A DNA stretch of 64,000 bases from Spirosomataceae bacterium TFI 002 (GCA_900230115.1 LT907983.1:1860001-1924000), one strand, 5' to 3'; positions 49,608-59,217 are shown, counted from the first letter of the stretch. Notes: generated by a model from the letters alone, not told the origin. Numbers and translations: made by a program.

Positions 49608-50894
49608 ATGAATATTATTCGTAGCAAGAAAAAGCTGTTTACCTGCTATCTGTTTTGCTTCAGTTTAGTTTTTTCAACTATTTCAGCTCAAAACTTTAAA
49701 GCGGGAGCAGCCTTTAGAGTCATTACACCTGACCCTCTTTTATCGGTAAGTGGTGGAATGGGGAAACCCAGTCCTGTCAAAGAAAAAAAGGGCGACCTAT
49801 TTGCTAGAGCAGTAGTATTAGAAAACAATGGAAAGCGTATTGCAATTGTAAGCGTAGATAACCTAGGCTGGTCTGCTGTCCTTGGAAATAAATCTCGAGC
49901 ATTGGTAAAAAGCATTGCTCCAGAGAACATAATCATTGCCGCAACACATACGCACAGTGCTCCGGATGCCTACGGTTTCCCAGATGAAACAGGAAAGGCT
50001 TCGGCTGATTTGAAATACTTAGACTTTTGCGTTGTCCAAATTGCCGAAGCGATTAACGAGGCCGTAAAAAACCTAGAAGCAGCTACATTGAAAATTGCAG
50101 TAGATGAAGCCAAAGGCAAAATTGCTTACAATTACTACGCTCCACAGCTTTACGACCCACGCTGCGGAGTGATTCAAGCAATTTCAAAAAACAATAAAAC
50201 CATTTTTACTTTGGTAAACTATGCGGTTCATCCCGAAGTGCTCGGTTCTAATAGAGGAATTTTGAGCCCCGACTTATGTGGTCCATTGTATGACGTAATT
50301 GAAGCCAAAACTGGCGGTATGGCTATATTCCTAAATGGAGCACAAGGAGGAATGGTAACTGCTGATACCAGATTAGAAAGTGGTATTGATTCTCAAGGCG
50401 GTAAAGAAGCCAATACTTGGGAAGAATGTATTCGAATTGGAACTCTATTGGGCGAGGAATCACTCAGAATAATTGCAAGTGCACAAGTTTTAGTAAATCC
50501 TTCTATTTTTTGCACTTCAAAAAAAGTAGAGTTCCCTGTAGAATCAGAAATGCTTAAATATGTTCTCAAACACTCTTCATTGGAATACAAATTCACCAAA
50601 GAAGATACAGTGAATACGCAGGTAAACCTTATCAATATTGGCCCTGCACAAATCCTTACAATTCCGGGTGAAGCACTTCCAAATATTGGTTATTATTTGA
50701 AACGTAAAATGCCTACCAAAATGCCCTTCCTTTTCGGTCTAGCAAATGACGCTTTTGGTTATATTCTCACTAAAGAAGATTTCAATAGTTTTAAAAGATA
50801 TGACTACGTGAGCAGAACTAGCTTAGGCGAAATGACAGGAGACATCTACATAAACGAAGCACTAAAACTCATCAAAGAAAACCCAAAACCTTAA
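49608..50894 (+). CDS. Neutral/alkaline ceramidase-like secreted protein (N-terminal domain type)
   Basis: This 428-residue protein has a signal peptide (about 1-27, ending SAQ). Recognisable family segments (Pfam PF04734) are FKAGAAFRVITPD at the mature N-terminus, GDLFARAVVLE, the metal-binding THTHSAPDAYGF, NYAVHPEVL, and NGAQGGMVTAD in place of the usual NGAQGD. True neutral ceramidases are about 650-750 residues with an extra C-terminal domain. This shorter form carries only the N-terminal catalytic-type domain, and its substrate may not be ceramide. Amide hydrolysis in the periplasm or at the surface is the best guess. It follows the SusCD terminator and is 34 bp ahead of the PqaA-like gene. 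Confidence 0.82.
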   Translation: MNIIRSKKKLFTCYLFCFSLVFSTISAQNFKAGAAFRVITPDPLLSVSGGMGKPSPVKEKKGDLFARAVVLENNGKRIAIVSVDNLGWSAVLGNKSRALVKSIAPENIIIAATHTHSAPDAYGFPDETGKASADLKYLDFCVVQIAEAINEAVKNLEAATLKIAVDEAKGKIAYNYYAPQLYDPRCGVIQAISKNNKTIFTLVNYAVHPEVLGSNRGILSPDLCGPLYDVIEAKTGGMAIFLNGAQGGMVTADTRLESGIDSQGGKEANTWEECIRIGTLLGEESLRIIASAQVLVNPSIFCTSKKVEFPVESEMLKYVLKHSSLEYKFTKEDTVNTQVNLINIGPAQILTIPGEALPNIGYYLKRKMPTKMPFLFGLANDAFGYILTKEDFNSFKRYDYVSRTSLGEMTGDIYINEALKLIKENPKP

Positions 50895-50928
50895 ATTTTA
50901 AATACTTCATTACTAGAAAAATACCTTT

Positions 50929-52278
50929 ATGAAAAAAAGAATTACAACTGCAATTTGCAGCCTTTTGATTTTAACGATTGGTCATGTTTCTCTTGCCCAA
51001 AACATAACACCACAAACTGCCCTAAAAAGCTATATGGATAATGGTGACAAAACTTATAACTGGGAGTTAAAAGACTCCACAAACTTGGGCAATGTGATGG
51101 CCTATCATTTGCTTATGACTTCTCAAAAATGGCGTGAATATACTTGGAGACATCAATTGACAGTTTTTGTTCCAAAAACAAAAATTTACGATGGAGCATT
51201 GCTCTTTATAACTGGCGGATCAAATAAAGATGAACAACCCAATTGGAACTCGAATGATGGCTTGTGGGGAGTTTTGGCAGGAGTTGCCGAAAAAAACAAA
51301 GCGATAGTTTCCTTGATAAGACAAGTACCTAATCAACCCCTATATGGCGATTTGACTGAAGATGAATTGATTTCTTATACATTACACAAATTCAAAGGAG
51401 ACAGAGATTACTCTTGGCCACTACTTTTCCCAATGGTAAAATCTGCCGTAAGAGGAATGGACGCAGTACAAGAGTTCGCAAAACAAAAATTCAAATATAA
51501 TGTGAGTGACTTTGTGATTTCGGGAGCTTCCAAAAGAGGATGGACAACATGGTTATCATCGGCCATAGACGACAAGCGTGTAAAAGCAATTGCTCCAATG
51601 GTAATAGACATGCTAAACATGCCAGCAACCCTAAATTACCAATATACAACTTATGGTGAGTACAGTATTCAAATTGAAGATTACGTGAAGCTAGGTATTC
51701 CACAAGGCACTGATACCGAAGATGGTAAAATGTTGACTGCTATGATTGACCCTTTTTCGTACCGAACGAACCTCACTGTTCCTAAAATGCTATTCATAGG
51801 CACCAACGATGAATATTGGACGGTTGATGCAATCAAGCATTATTGGAATGAAATCCCTGGCAAAAACATGATCCATTACGTACCAAATGCCGGACATAAC
51901 CTTGGTGGCGGAAAACAAGCAATGGAAGCCTTAAGTGCATTCTTTGGAACCACAATTATGAATAAAACTTATCCGGTTGTTAACTGGAATATTACTGACA
52001 CCAGCAATGGAGTTGAATTAGAAGTCAAACCTGATTTGAATGAAATAGTGGAGGCTACATTATGGCAAACCACCTCATCAGACAAGGATTTCAGAAACAA
52101 CTTGTGGTTGAGTAAAAACATTAAATTAAAGGACTTACCACTAGTGAAAATAAAACAATCATATCCGAAAAAAGGGTACGAAGCATTTTATGTAGACCTA
52201 AAGTATAAAGATCAAAACGGCGGAAACTATACGGTGAGTACTCGGGTTTTTGTTACTGACAATGGTAAAGTATTGTAA
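50929..52278 (+). CDS. PhoPQ-activated pathogenicity-related (PqaA-like) alpha/beta hydrolase
   Basis: This 449-residue protein has a signal peptide (MKKRITTAICSLLILTIGHVSLAQ). It matches the PqaA family (Pfam PF10142): WREYTWRHQLTVFVP near the N-terminus, the GASKRGW nucleophile elbow (Ser about 201), MVIDMLNMP, the acid GTNDEYW (Asp about 294) and the base NAGHNLGGG (His about 323). A complete catalytic triad is therefore present. PqaA proteins are secreted hydrolases of unknown substrate, associated with antimicrobial-peptide resistance in Salmonella. In Bacteroidota they are often found in glycan loci, where esterase activity on decorated glycans is plausible. It lies in the ceramidase-like gene's operon. 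Confidence 0.88.
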   Translation: MKKRITTAICSLLILTIGHVSLAQNITPQTALKSYMDNGDKTYNWELKDSTNLGNVMAYHLLMTSQKWREYTWRHQLTVFVPKTKIYDGALLFITGGSNKDEQPNWNSNDGLWGVLAGVAEKNKAIVSLIRQVPNQPLYGDLTEDELISYTLHKFKGDRDYSWPLLFPMVKSAVRGMDAVQEFAKQKFKYNVSDFVISGASKRGWTTWLSSAIDDKRVKAIAPMVIDMLNMPATLNYQYTTYGEYSIQIEDYVKLGIPQGTDTEDGKMLTAMIDPFSYRTNLTVPKMLFIGTNDEYWTVDAIKHYWNEIPGKNMIHYVPNAGHNLGGGKQAMEALSAFFGTTIMNKTYPVVNWNITDTSNGVELEVKPDLNEIVEATLWQTTSSDKDFRNNLWLSKNIKLKDLPLVKIKQSYPKKGYEAFYVDLKYKDQNGGNYTVSTRVFVTDNGKVL

Positions 52279-52324
52279 TACAACTTGTTGAAAATTATCT
52301 AGATTTGGATTTTAAATAAATAAA

Positions 52325-52525
52325 ATGGCACCAGCACGTGCAAAATATTTAATGAGTAATCTCCTCAAGAATACGATTTCGGAGGAGGAACTAAACGAAT
52401 TGCTATCAACATTAGGTAGTGATGAAATGAACGAGGAATACGAATTAGTACTCCAAAATTATTTCAATGAACTACTGGTTGAAAACACAGCTAAAAAGTT
52501 TTGTGAAAGCAATATTCAAGACTAA
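52325..52525 (+). CDS. 66-residue protein resembling the N-terminus of a FecR-type anti-sigma factor
   Basis: The segment KYLMSNLLKNTISEEELNEL, followed by a helical acidic stretch ending NYFNELLVE, resembles the cytoplasmic N-terminal helices with which Bacteroidota FecR-like anti-sigma factors bind their sigma factor. The ORF ends there, with no membrane helix or periplasmic FecR domain, and a strong terminator follows within 25 bp. It starts 47 bp after the PqaA-like gene. It could be a decayed anti-sigma gene or a short soluble regulator of the ECF sigma factor at 43616. The similarity is weak and judged by eye. It may equally be an unrelated small protein. Confidence 0.5.
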   Translation: MAPARAKYLMSNLLKNTISEEELNELLSTLGSDEMNEEYELVLQNYFNELLVENTAKKFCESNIQD

Positions 52526-52549
52526 AAAACCCAACTAGTAAAATAAATT

Positions 52550-52590
52550 ATCCTGTTATTATGGTTCATAACTTACCATGATAACAGGAT
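52550..52590. terminator. Bidirectional terminator hairpin
   Basis: A 16-bp stem (one G-U pair) with arms 52550-52565 and 52575-52590 starts with ATCCTGTTAT and ends ATAACAGGAT. T-rich sequence follows on the + strand and AT-rich sequence on the - strand. It separates the SusCD-side operon from the convergent membrane protein gene. Confidence 0.8.
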
Positions 52591-52672
52591 TTTGAATTTA
52601 TATGCTTCTAACAATAGTGGCAATTGAAGAAGCTTCCGGCTTTACTGCTTTTAATTCAACACTAAGCTTTTC

Positions 52673-53981
52673 CTATTTAGCCAAAACAGTTGTTGTATCG
52701 TTTCCAAATCTCTTTTTTGCCCCTTTTAGTTCCCCATGTGAAATAATAGCTACAAAAGCCAAAATAGCAATGATCCCAATAATTGCTACTAGAGAACTTG
52801 CCCATGTTTTAGTCTTATTGTTACTAGAAATAATGGGAACTTTCACCTGGTCAATCAGAACAAACAAAATCGCAAAGTTTACAAAGTATAAATACTGCTC
52901 TACCCTATACGTACTTAAAAATGCACCAGTAATAAACCAGGACAAAATCATATACACTCCAAAAAAGCCAAAGTAAAAGTTTTTAATTGAATTATAGCTC
53001 CTACTGTCCTGAGCCAATTGTTTTCCAGAGAATTTCCTGTAGTTAAATATTGCAAATGCCAACACGAGTATCAAAGAGAACCATTGCGTTATTCGTTGCC
53101 ACATGTCGAGATTGAGTACACTAATTTCGGCAAGAATTTTTGCGATACGATCAAATTCAAACGACTGTTGCCATACAATAAAGGGAATAATTAAAACTAG
53201 GCCTATCAAGGGTGTCAATTGGGATTTTCTTGAATCCATTACTGGCTCCTCTTCCCACTTGGCAGTAAACGTACCGTATGCCATTCCTAAGCCTCCAAAA
53301 AAGCCCAAAGAGTATTCCATAACATTCCAAAAATTAAATTGTATTCCAGAAACATTTCCAATAACATGTAAGAAATTACCAAAGGCGAATCCAAAACCTC
53401 CCCCTAAGCCCGCATAAACTGCAACCCTGAGAGATGCCTCCTTTTTGTTTCGTACCATAAAAGAAGTGAGGGCCAATGCCATTCCGAAACAAACTGCCCA
53501 CAACTCCGACCGTGGAGGTGTCATTTTCCAGCCAAATTGCTCTACTACGAAGAAATAGAATATTATCCCTCCTACTACCATTTCCACTGTCAACCTTATC
53601 CATTCTACTTTATTTTTTTTCGAATTTTGTAGAGCCAAGCCAAATAGCCCCCCCCCCTATAAACCCATATAAAGCACCTATCACAAATAACATTAATAAA
53701 CCATAAAACACATTGCCAAAGTCCGAACCACGGCCGTACCCCACCACAACTCCATAACTCATCATTCCTCCTAAACCCCAACCTATCGCACCTGCCAAAG
53801 TAGCACTGAATACTTTGCTAAACCAATCGCCTCTTTTTGCCACTAATAAAACACTTAATGCACCAATTGCACCCGCCCATGCGGCTCCTTGCTCATGTCC
53901 AAATTGCCCTCGAATTGCCCATGCCGTTCCTAAAGACATACCAACCAAAAGCATAGCTAAGCTTAACTTTCTGTTTTTCAT
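52673..53981 (-). pseudogene. Polytopic membrane protein interrupted by a frameshift at homopolymer tracts
   Basis: Two minus-strand frames look like one protein. The first (53981 to 53610, 123 residues) starts MKNRKLSLAMLLVGMSLGTA and has glycine-rich membrane helices (GAAWAGAIGAL, GAIGWGLGGMMS). The second (to 52673, about 320 residues) has at least seven further hydrophobic helices and no convincing start codon of its own, only TTG at 53638. They overlap around a run of ten G (53648-53657 on the + strand as C) and a nearby run of eight A. Removing one G, or one A, joins them into about 430-440 residues. This could be a decayed gene, a phase-variable gene or a sequencing error. The family was not recognised. 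It is divergent from the GH2 gene and may share its operator, which suggests a role in the same sugar pathway. Confidence 0.65.
53648..53657 (-). repeat. Homopolymer tract of ten G (coding strand)
   Basis: This is the longest G/C homopolymer I noticed in an otherwise AT-rich window. It sits exactly where the reading frame of the membrane protein breaks. Such tracts mutate by slipped-strand mispairing. Confidence 0.85.
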
Positions 53982-54032
53982 CCAAAATATAAGTTTAATG
54001 AACTCCCTATTAAAACTTATACTTTAATTCTA

Positions 54033-54042
54033 TACAATTGTA
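54033..54042. promoter_or_regulatory. Palindrome TACAATTGTA (putative operator of the sugar genes)
   Basis: This perfect 10-bp palindrome lies between the divergent membrane protein and GH2 genes. Together with its flanks (ATACAATTGTA) it resembles the palindrome AATACAACTGTATT upstream of the ROK operon. A shared site for the XylR-like regulator is inferred. Confidence 0.4.
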
Positions 54043-54144
54043 CTATTTGGAATAAATAAAATGATTGAAAATAGTCCCTAAAGACATTTAAGCAGTATTA
54101 TTATGTAGAATTATATTGAAAATCATAGCCAACTATTTCTGAAT

Positions 54145-56814
54145 ATGACAAAAGCAATCCGAATAATTAGTGTAGCCTTAAGTTTCTATGCATTAATCAG
54201 TTGTAGTACTAAAATAAACATTAGTGAAACTATTTTAAGCAGTAATTGGGAACTGATAGCTAGCAATGAGGTTCAAGAATCTGGTGAAAAACTCTCGGCT
54301 GAAACAATTAATACTGAAAAATGGGCCAAAACTACTGTGCCAAATACTGTGATGGGAGCATTGGTAGATGCTGGTAAATACCCAGATGTTTTTTTTGGCG
54401 ACAACTTGGCAAAAGTTTCTGTCGACCAGTTTGAATCATCTTGGTGGTTTAGAAACACTTTCGAAATCTCTGACTTCAAACAAGAATCTGAGCAATTGAG
54501 ATTGCTCATAGACGGCATAAATTATCGTGCTGACATTTGGCTAAATGGAGAAAAAATAGCTCAAAACGACACTCTTTACGGAGCTTTTCAACAATTTGAA
54601 TTAGATATTACTTCAAAAGCAAAAGCAGGAACAAATATTCTATTGTTAGAAATTTTCCCACCACAAGTCCGCGACTTTTATATGGGATTTGTGGATTGGG
54701 CTCCAGTACCACCTGATCATAATATGGGTATTTTTAGAGAGATACACTTAAAAAGATCTGGTAAAGTAACTATTGATGCATCTTTTGTCGCACCAGATGT
54801 GGATACCCAAAACCTAGAAAAAGCTTCCCTAGTAATCAGTTCCGAAATGAGCAATCACAGCTCCGAGGTAAAGACTATTTTAATAAGTGGGAAAATAGAA
54901 AACATCTCTTTCCAGAAGAAAATATCCTTACAACCTCACGAAAAAATTGAAGTTAAGTTTACACCAGAGGAGTTTAAGCAACTACACATAAATCAGCCCC
55001 GACTATGGTGGCCAAATGGTCTTGGCGAACCTAATTTATATACCCTAGAACTCGAAATTAGTGAGGATGGTAACTTACAAGATGTTCAACATACAAGGTT
55101 TGGAATTCGTAAAATTGAAACATACCTCAACTCGAAAAATGTGAGAGGTTATAAAGTAAACGGAAGGGAAGTTTTAATCAAAAGTGCCGGTTGGGTGGAT
55201 GACCTATTCCTCAGGTATATGCCTGAAAAAGATGCCGCTCAAATCCGATATGTGAAAGAAATGAACCTCAATTCTTTAAGGTTTGAGGGTGTATGGGGCA
55301 ATAATCACCACATATATGACCTATGCGATGAGAATGGTATCCTGCTCATGGTAGGTTGGAGTTGCCAGTGGGAATGGCCCGATTACCTTGGAGAAGTTTT
55401 GGAGAAAAAAGAAGGGGACGAAAACTTACCTATCAATGAAGATGTAGCAAAGTATGGCGTAAAACTCAGTCCCGAGGAGGAAACGCTATTCTCCAATTAT
55501 TTCAGAGATCAAGTAAAATGGCTCCGCAATCATCCTAGTATTTTTACTTGGGCAGGTGGAAGCGATGCCATGCCTATGCCATCACTCGAAAAACGATATA
55601 CCGAAACACTTGCAGCATATGACCCTACACGACCTTTCCTCATTTCAACAGGTGAGTTTGAAAGTGATATATCGGGTAAGTCAGGCATGAAAATGTACGG
55701 ACCATACGAATACGTACCACCAATTTATTGGTACGAAGACAAGGAAATTGGCGGAGCCTACGGTTTCAATTCTGAGGTTGGTCCTGGCCCTCAAGTACCG
55801 CCAGTAAGTAGTATTAAAAAGATGATTCCTGAAGGCCAACTTTGGCCAGTTGAAAACGAAATATGGAACTACCACTCGGGCAGAAAAGACTTTAACACTT
55901 TAGGAGTTTACTTAAAAGCCTTGAATGCTAAATATGGTCAACCTCAAGACCTTGATGATTTGGCATTCAAAGGGCAATTGATGAATTACGAGGCTATAAG
56001 GCCCATGTTTGAAGCTCATGTCATGAATCGCCCAGCTGCTACTGGGGTGGTGCAATGGATGCTAAATTCTCCGTGGCCAGAGTTCTATTGGCAATTATAC
56101 GACTATTACCTCATGCCAAACGGGGCATATTTTGGAACAAAAAAAGCCCTTAGTCCCGTGAGCATAATGTACAATTATTATGACCATAGCATACAGGTCA
56201 GTAATGATTCCGAAGGTGATTTAGCAAATAACACAGCCGAAATAAAGCTTTTGGATATTCATTCAAAAGTAGTTTTGGAGAAAAAAATCACCATCAACTT
56301 AGGCTCAAATAAAACCATAAACATTTCCAAAATACCTGAGCTTGAGGGCAAAAATGAAGTTTACTTTTTGGACTTAAAAATTAAAGATGCTTCGGGCAAA
56401 ATCAAAGCGGATAATTTTTACTGGCTTGCGAGTAAAAAAGACCAAATGGATTGGGCACAGAAATTCTGGTTTTATACTCCCCAAAAGCAATATGCTGATT
56501 TCACAGGTCTAAATAAGTTATCCAAAGTTAAAATAGACGCATCAAAAACCATTGAAACTAAAGATGATGAGTATCGGGTTGAATTAAAATTATCAAACCC
56601 AAGCGATCAAATTGCATTTTTTATTGAGGCAGAACTGACTTTTGGAGACAAAAATGAACCCATCTTACCTGTTTTTTGGTCAGATAATTACATCTCTCTT
56701 TTGCCAAATGAAACAAAAACCTTGACAGTTAAATGCTATAAAAAAGATGCCAACAACATAGCACCCAAAGTTGCCATCAGGGTGTATAACGGAAAAGGAA
56801 AAGAAGAGATTTAA
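54145..56814 (+). CDS. GH2 family exo-beta-D-glucosaminidase-like lipoprotein
   Basis: This 889-residue protein has a lipobox at Cys 20 (LISC). It shows the GH2 architecture: sugar-binding jelly roll (WWFRNTFEI, DGINYRADIWLNGEKI), an Ig-like domain ending in RLWWPNGLGEPNLY, a TIM barrel, then two further beta domains. In the barrel, the acid/base position reads AGGSDAMP (Asp about 474) and the nucleophile FNSEVG (Glu about 544). This matches the Asp/Glu pair of exo-beta-D-glucosaminidases such as CsxA rather than the Asn-Glu of beta-galactosidases. Other shared segments are SGMKMYGPYEYVPP, WMLNSPWP and PNGAYFGTKKA. It likely removes GlcN (or a related residue) from the non-reducing end of oligosaccharides. 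Its stop overlaps the convergent XylR-like gene's stop within TTAA. Confidence 0.85.
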   Translation: MTKAIRIISVALSFYALISCSTKINISETILSSNWELIASNEVQESGEKLSAETINTEKWAKTTVPNTVMGALVDAGKYPDVFFGDNLAKVSVDQFESSWWFRNTFEISDFKQESEQLRLLIDGINYRADIWLNGEKIAQNDTLYGAFQQFELDITSKAKAGTNILLLEIFPPQVRDFYMGFVDWAPVPPDHNMGIFREIHLKRSGKVTIDASFVAPDVDTQNLEKASLVISSEMSNHSSEVKTILISGKIENISFQKKISLQPHEKIEVKFTPEEFKQLHINQPRLWWPNGLGEPNLYTLELEISEDGNLQDVQHTRFGIRKIETYLNSKNVRGYKVNGREVLIKSAGWVDDLFLRYMPEKDAAQIRYVKEMNLNSLRFEGVWGNNHHIYDLCDENGILLMVGWSCQWEWPDYLGEVLEKKEGDENLPINEDVAKYGVKLSPEEETLFSNYFRDQVKWLRNHPSIFTWAGGSDAMPMPSLEKRYTETLAAYDPTRPFLISTGEFESDISGKSGMKMYGPYEYVPPIYWYEDKEIGGAYGFNSEVGPGPQVPPVSSIKKMIPEGQLWPVENEIWNYHSGRKDFNTLGVYLKALNAKYGQPQDLDDLAFKGQLMNYEAIRPMFEAHVMNRPAATGVVQWMLNSPWPEFYWQLYDYYLMPNGAYFGTKKALSPVSIMYNYYDHSIQVSNDSEGDLANNTAEIKLLDIHSKVVLEKKITINLGSNKTINISKIPELEGKNEVYFLDLKIKDASGKIKADNFYWLASKKDQMDWAQKFWFYTPQKQYADFTGLNKLSKVKIDASKTIETKDDEYRVELKLSNPSDQIAFFIEAELTFGDKNEPILPVFWSDNYISLLPNETKTLTVKCYKKDANNIAPKVAIRVYNGKGKEEI

Positions 56815-57968
56815 GTCGAAAACTGGTTCCGATATTCAATAGGCGTACAACCTTTGATTTGCTTGAATTGTCGAGCGATATTCTTAGTATCGGTAAAACC
56901 CAACTCTAAGGCTATTTCAAAAACGCTTAAGTCTGTTTCAAGCAATTTTTGACTAAGTTTTTCAACTCTTAGGTTAAAAATGTACTTGTAAATGGGATAG
57001 CCCGTCATTTTAAGAAATCGCTTTTCTAGCGTCCTTCGAGATAGCGGAACTTGTTTAACGATGTCATCTACGAGTAGTTTTTTATCAATGTTTTGATGTA
57101 TGTATTTTAATGTAGTAGCAATATTCTTATCATTGGTAGAATAGATATCGGTGGACTGACGTGTAATCACTTGTGTAGGTTTTACAACAATATCGTAAAA
57201 CTCAGAAATCCCATTATCCATCATGTGGTGTAAGAGTTTGGCGGCATCGTAACCTCCTTTTTCCGTATCCTGACCTATACTCGACAGTGGCGGATCCGAA
57301 AACTCACAAATCATTTCGTCGTTGTCAACTCCCAATACAGCTACATCCTCTGGAATACGAATATTAGCATGCCTGCAGGCTTCAGTAATGTGCTGACCTT
57401 GGTTGTCGTCACAAGCCATCAAGGCGATAGGTTTGGGTAGAGATTTTAACCATTGACTTAGCGAACTAGGTTTGTAATACCACACCTCTGTAGAACGGGA
57501 CATGGCGTGCTCAAAGTAATAAACTTTATAACCCGATTTGGTGATCCTTTCTTCGAAACCTTCCGCTCTTTCTCTCGACCACACTATGTCTTTGAAACCA
57601 TAAAATGCGAAGTTTTTAAACCCTTTTTTGAGAAAATACTCAGCACCCATTATTCCAGCTTCCTTGTGTGCTCCAGTGATGTTAGGAATCTCACGAAATC
57701 GCTCTTTAAAATCCTGTGCAATTACTGGAATTCCAGCCTTTAGAAACTTCTCAATGCCTGGGTCATTATAAAGTTGGCCTATTATTCCATTGGCACCCCA
57801 TTCTTTGGAAAAATCTAGTATTCCATCCATACCGATAGTTTCTCTTTGAAACAGAGGCATTCTACAAAATATCCAATGACCATTTTCCTTAGAATATTGT
57901 GCAATGCCTTTCAAAAGAGCCTTGCTGTATTCTTCAGCAAAATCTATCAAAAGAATAATTTTATACAT
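56811..57968 (-). CDS. XylR-like transcriptional regulator (LacI-type sensor plus AraC-type HTH)
   Basis: In this 385-residue protein, residues about 1-275 form a periplasmic-binding-protein-like sugar sensor of LacI type (GIIGQLYNDPGIEKFLKAGIPVIAQD, LMACDDNQGQHITEACRH, VAVLGVDNDEMICEFSDPPLSS). Residues about 285-385 are an AraC-type double HTH (LLVDDIVKQVPLSRRTLEKRF, then FEIALELGFTDTKNIARQFK). This domain order is that of XylR-type sugar-responsive activators. It overlaps the MFS gene by 8 bp and ends the ROK-MFS-regulator operon, so it likely senses the sugar moved and phosphorylated by those proteins. It may bind the shared palindrome upstream of the operon and of the GH2 gene. Confidence 0.9.
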   Translation of the reverse strand: MYKIILLIDFAEEYSKALLKGIAQYSKENGHWIFCRMPLFQRETIGMDGILDFSKEWGANGIIGQLYNDPGIEKFLKAGIPVIAQDFKERFREIPNITGAHKEAGIMGAEYFLKKGFKNFAFYGFKDIVWSRERAEGFEERITKSGYKVYYFEHAMSRSTEVWYYKPSSLSQWLKSLPKPIALMACDDNQGQHITEACRHANIRIPEDVAVLGVDNDEMICEFSDPPLSSIGQDTEKGGYDAAKLLHHMMDNGISEFYDIVVKPTQVITRQSTDIYSTNDKNIATTLKYIHQNIDKKLLVDDIVKQVPLSRRTLEKRFLKMTGYPIYKYIFNLRVEKLSQKLLETDLSVFEIALELGFTDTKNIARQFKQIKGCTPIEYRNQFST

Positions 57969-59217
57969 TAAAAATTTCTCGCCAGCTTTTTACAGTAGAA
58001 TTGTTTACCAAGGGCTTTGCCCAAATGCCAATACTTAAGATATATCCTAAAGTTACTAATAAAAAAAGCATCGCCAACTGCAGTCCGAAAACTTCGCCCA
58101 AGCCACCAATTATCAAAGGCACAAATGCCCCTCCAGCTATTCCTGTACATAATATTCCTGAAAATGTACCATGATGACTTGGAACAGAATTTAGGGCCAA
58201 AGAAACGATTATAGACCACATCACCGAAGCGAAAAACCCTGTAAGTGGAAAACAGATCAATGCAACACTAAGTGGGCCAAATAATGCTAACAATAGAGAA
58301 ATAATTGCACCTATAGAAAAGAAAATCAGCACTTTTCGACTATCGAAAAACTTCAATAAAATCAGTCCTAAAATACATCCTATCGTCAGGAGTCCCCAGA
58401 AATAAGAAATGATACTTGCTCCTTGAGTTGCAGGGTCAACATTATGGGTAATTTGAAGGTATTTGGAAGTCCAATTGGCTATGCCTTGCTCCGTACCTAC
58501 GTAACAAAATATGCCGAGGAAGAAGAGTACCACTTGCTTGTTTTTCAGAAGCTCTTTGAAAGCACTCCCAATCTCAATCCTTTCGTCATCCTCCAACTCC
58601 ACTTTAGGGAATTTAACAGCATATATTATTAGAATCATTAATAAAGCAACCACTGCAAATACCCAATACAAGGAAACCCATTTCATATCAGATGGCACTA
58701 CTTTGTTGATGAAATCTATGATGAAATTTGAAGATTCACCTGAATGTACATTTTGAACAAAATAAGTGTACAACATTGGACTTAAAAATGAAGCTCCGCC
58801 AAAAAACAACTGAGCCATCACGGAATTAAATGCGAAGTTTTTTCCGCCTCCCGCTACTCTAAGTAGTGGATTAATAACCACCTGGAGCATTGCCATACCA
58901 GTTCCGATGATAAAAAGTGATAGTAATGCAATTGGAAAAATAGGAATCATTGCAAAAAGCAAAGCACCAAAAAAGGCTAAAAAGAAGGCCAGAAGCAGCA
59001 CTTTCTTTTCTTTGTACTTTTCTACTAAAATCCCTCCTGGGATTGAAGCGATACCATAGGAGACAAAAAACGAAAAAGGGAGAAAACCAGCTAAACCAAT
59101 TCCTAAATCAAAACTATTGAGTATATCGGGAATTATGGGTCCTAAAATGTTGCTGAGAAATGAGATTACAAAAAAGATAAAAAAGATAAGTAATACGATC
59201 AATACGTTTTTCTTCAT
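57961..59217 (-). CDS. MFS sugar transporter
   Basis: This 418-residue integral membrane protein has about 12 hydrophobic helices, beginning NVLIVLLIFFIFFVISFLSN. It has the MFS loop-2/3 type basic segment LVEKYKEKKVLL after helix 2 and a second-half equivalent LLKFFDSRKVLIFF. The general pattern resembles the FucP/sugar:cation symporter group of Bacteroidota. It is placed 18 bp after the ROK gene and overlaps the XylR-like regulator by 8 bp, so import of the monosaccharide or disaccharide released by the nearby glycosidases is likely. The substrate is not determinable from the sequence. Confidence 0.87.
   Translation of the reverse strand: MKKNVLIVLLIFFIFFVISFLSNILGPIIPDILNSFDLGIGLAGFLPFSFFVSYGIASIPGGILVEKYKEKKVLLLAFFLAFFGALLFAMIPIFPIALLSLFIIGTGMAMLQVVINPLLRVAGGGKNFAFNSVMAQLFFGGASFLSPMLYTYFVQNVHSGESSNFIIDFINKVVPSDMKWVSLYWVFAVVALLMILIIYAVKFPKVELEDDERIEIGSAFKELLKNKQVVLFFLGIFCYVGTEQGIANWTSKYLQITHNVDPATQGASIISYFWGLLTIGCILGLILLKFFDSRKVLIFFSIGAIISLLLALFGPLSVALICFPLTGFFASVMWSIIVSLALNSVPSHHGTFSGILCTGIAGGAFVPLIIGGLGEVFGLQLAMLFLLVTLGYILSIGIWAKPLVNNSTVKSWREIFNV

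Noticed and set aside
52602-52976. Plus-strand open frame downstream of the bidirectional terminator
   Set aside because: It lies antisense to the C-terminal half of the membrane protein and shows no independent evidence of coding.
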